64,000 nucleotides of DNA. Source: Janthinobacterium violaceinigrum. GTDB lineage: Bacteria; Pseudomonadota; Gammaproteobacteria; Burkholderiales; Burkholderiaceae_D. The stretch lies in NCBI RefSeq assembly GCF_009208555.1, contig NZ_WFLI01000026.1, positions 1-64,000 of the forward strand. The letters run 5' to 3'. Positions 63,479-64,000 of the stretch are shown here, one piece after another. The notes beneath the pieces were generated by a model. It was not told the origin of the DNA and made no database searches. It saw only the letters and a list, made by a program, of their open reading frames with translations. The number at the start of each line of letters is the position of its first letter. The first letter of the stretch is position 1. A program made the position numbers and the translations under genes.

Positions 63479-63783
63479 AGGGCCTTTCGCTGATCGTGCT
63501 GATGCTGCTGGCCGCCTGCTCCGGCACGCGCGCCTTGCAGGCCAGCAAGAATGTCCCGTACGCCACCCTGGAGCAGGTGGTGCAAGCAGGCAGCAGCACG
63601 CGCGAACAGGTGCGCGCGGCGCTGGGAGACAGCACCTCGATTCGTTTCGACAGCGGCAATGAAGTGTGGATGTACACGTATCCGGCGGCCTCGGGCGCGC
63701 AGGGCGAATATGTGATTCTGTTTGGCGGGGATGGGGTGGTGCGGAAGGTGCGCAGCGGCGAGGTGTACCGGGTGAAGAAGTAA
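63475..63783 (+). CDS. Small outer-membrane lipoprotein, SmpA/BamE-like
   Basis: 102 residues. Lipobox LLAAC (IVLMLLAACSG). The mature part shows the SmpA/OmlA pattern: GSSTREQVRAALGDSTSIRF then EVWMYTYPAASGAQGEYVILFGGDGVV. BamE itself is larger and elsewhere; this is a paralogue of unknown role, co-translated with the preceding secreted protein. Confidence 0.8.
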   Translation: MKGLSLIVLMLLAACSGTRALQASKNVPYATLEQVVQAGSSTREQVRAALGDSTSIRFDSGNEVWMYTYPAASGAQGEYVILFGGDGVVRKVRSGEVYRVKK

Positions 63784-63799
63784 GAGTAAGCCCACAGAC

Positions 63800-63860
63800 A
63801 AAACCCGGGGGGAATGCTCCCAATGGGAAGCATTCCGGTCACGCAGTGACTGACCCCAGC
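63800..63860. repeat. Complex palindromic intergenic element, GACCCC-containing
   Basis: Contains GGAATGCT (63813-63820) and AGCATTCC in a hairpin, followed by GTCAC-gca-GTGAC and TGACCCCAGCC. The last part echoes the GACCCCAGCCC boundary of the gdhA element. Located 17 bases after the lipoprotein stop and convergent with the chemotaxis gene end. No coding frame seen in 63784-63878. Confidence 0.55.
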
Positions 63861-63878
63861 CTTTCGCCGTTGTGGTAA

Positions 63879-64000
63879 TTATCGAGCCTTCAGCAAGGCC
63901 CGCGACGCCACGCCGGCCGCCACGCTGGGGCTGCGGCCCACGCCGGCAGCCTTGCGCTTGGGCGACGCCTTCAGCTTGAAGATGCCGATCGACTGGGCCA
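63879..64000 (-). CDS. C-terminus of a probable methyl-accepting chemotaxis protein (partial)
   Basis: Only the last 39 codons are in the window, the rest lies beyond 64000. The frame ends AQSIGIFKLKASP...ALLKAR-stop. An AxxIGIFKL segment followed by a Lys/Arg/Ala-rich tail without the CheR-binding pentapeptide is the usual end of Oxalobacteraceae MCPs. Identification rests on this short tail. Confidence 0.6.
   Translation of the reverse strand, partial: AQSIGIFKLKASPKRKAAGVGRSPSVAAGVASRALLKAR

Overview
The window is GC-rich, gene-dense chromosomal DNA from a betaproteobacterium. The first 117 bases are the reverse complement of a 16S rRNA 5' end with a typical betaproteobacterial start. The gph-trpE-trpG-trpD-trpC order, a PEP-CTERM protein, many c-di-GMP enzymes and the neighbour order point to Oxalobacteraceae, most likely Janthinobacterium or a close relative. 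This is inferred by reading the sequence; no database search was run. I see no phage, insertion sequence, CRISPR array or plasmid gene. It is mostly core genome with small accessory patches.

Layout. 1-6750: start of an rrn operon (minus strand) with its promoters, an enoyl-CoA hydratase, an MFS transporter, a universal stress protein behind two FNR-type boxes, mltA, a 48-residue membrane protein not obvious to gene callers, apaG, rpe and gph. 6751-11025: tryptophan genes trpE-G-D-C preceded by a 30-codon leader peptide with four Trp codons and an attenuator-like region. 11046-22163: a TonB-box-less lipoprotein, a diguanylate cyclase, an M61 peptidase, a molybdenum hydroxylase set (mocA-like, iorB-like, iorA-like), dsbC, a UbiH-type hydroxylase, a luciferase-like monooxygenase and an aldo/keto reductase. 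22330-32772: two nearly identical tRNA-Phe genes about 9 kb apart, enclosing a DUF2058 protein, a PsiF protein, a GGDEF/EAL protein, an S9 peptidase, a di-heme cytochrome c peroxidase and two secreted proteins of unknown role. The second tRNA is followed by one beta-lactamase-fold lipoprotein gene and then a decayed 3' copy of the tRNA. 32877-46078: fadE, DUF1059, a tet-type efflux pump with a divergent TetR regulator, a BBE-like flavoenzyme, a U32 peptidase-family protein, a DUF819 membrane protein, gdhA, a flavin reductase, a DUF2807 protein and a second enoyl-CoA hydratase.

46212-60216: the most distinctive part. It holds an operon of three AIM24-family paralogues, a PEP-CTERM protein one base upstream of a large subtilase, a divergent NarX/LuxR-type two-component pair, a TonB-dependent receptor, an Lrp regulator divergent from an acetolactate-synthase-type enzyme with a near-consensus Lrp box between them, and an AraC regulator. 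60344-64000: a cytochrome P450, a GNAT acetyltransferase and a MazG-like pyrophosphohydrolase in a tight run, a secreted protein plus small lipoprotein with overlapping ends, and the C-terminus of a probable chemotaxis receptor.

Recurrent non-coding structure includes dispersed GGGGTC(A/G)GACC-type palindromes directly after three genes, a 13-bp inverted repeat whose arms supply the stop codons of two convergent genes, and many hairpin terminators. Oxygen-responsive control is suggested at the stress protein and the cytochrome c peroxidase, and amino-acid-responsive control at trp and at the acetolactate-synthase gene.
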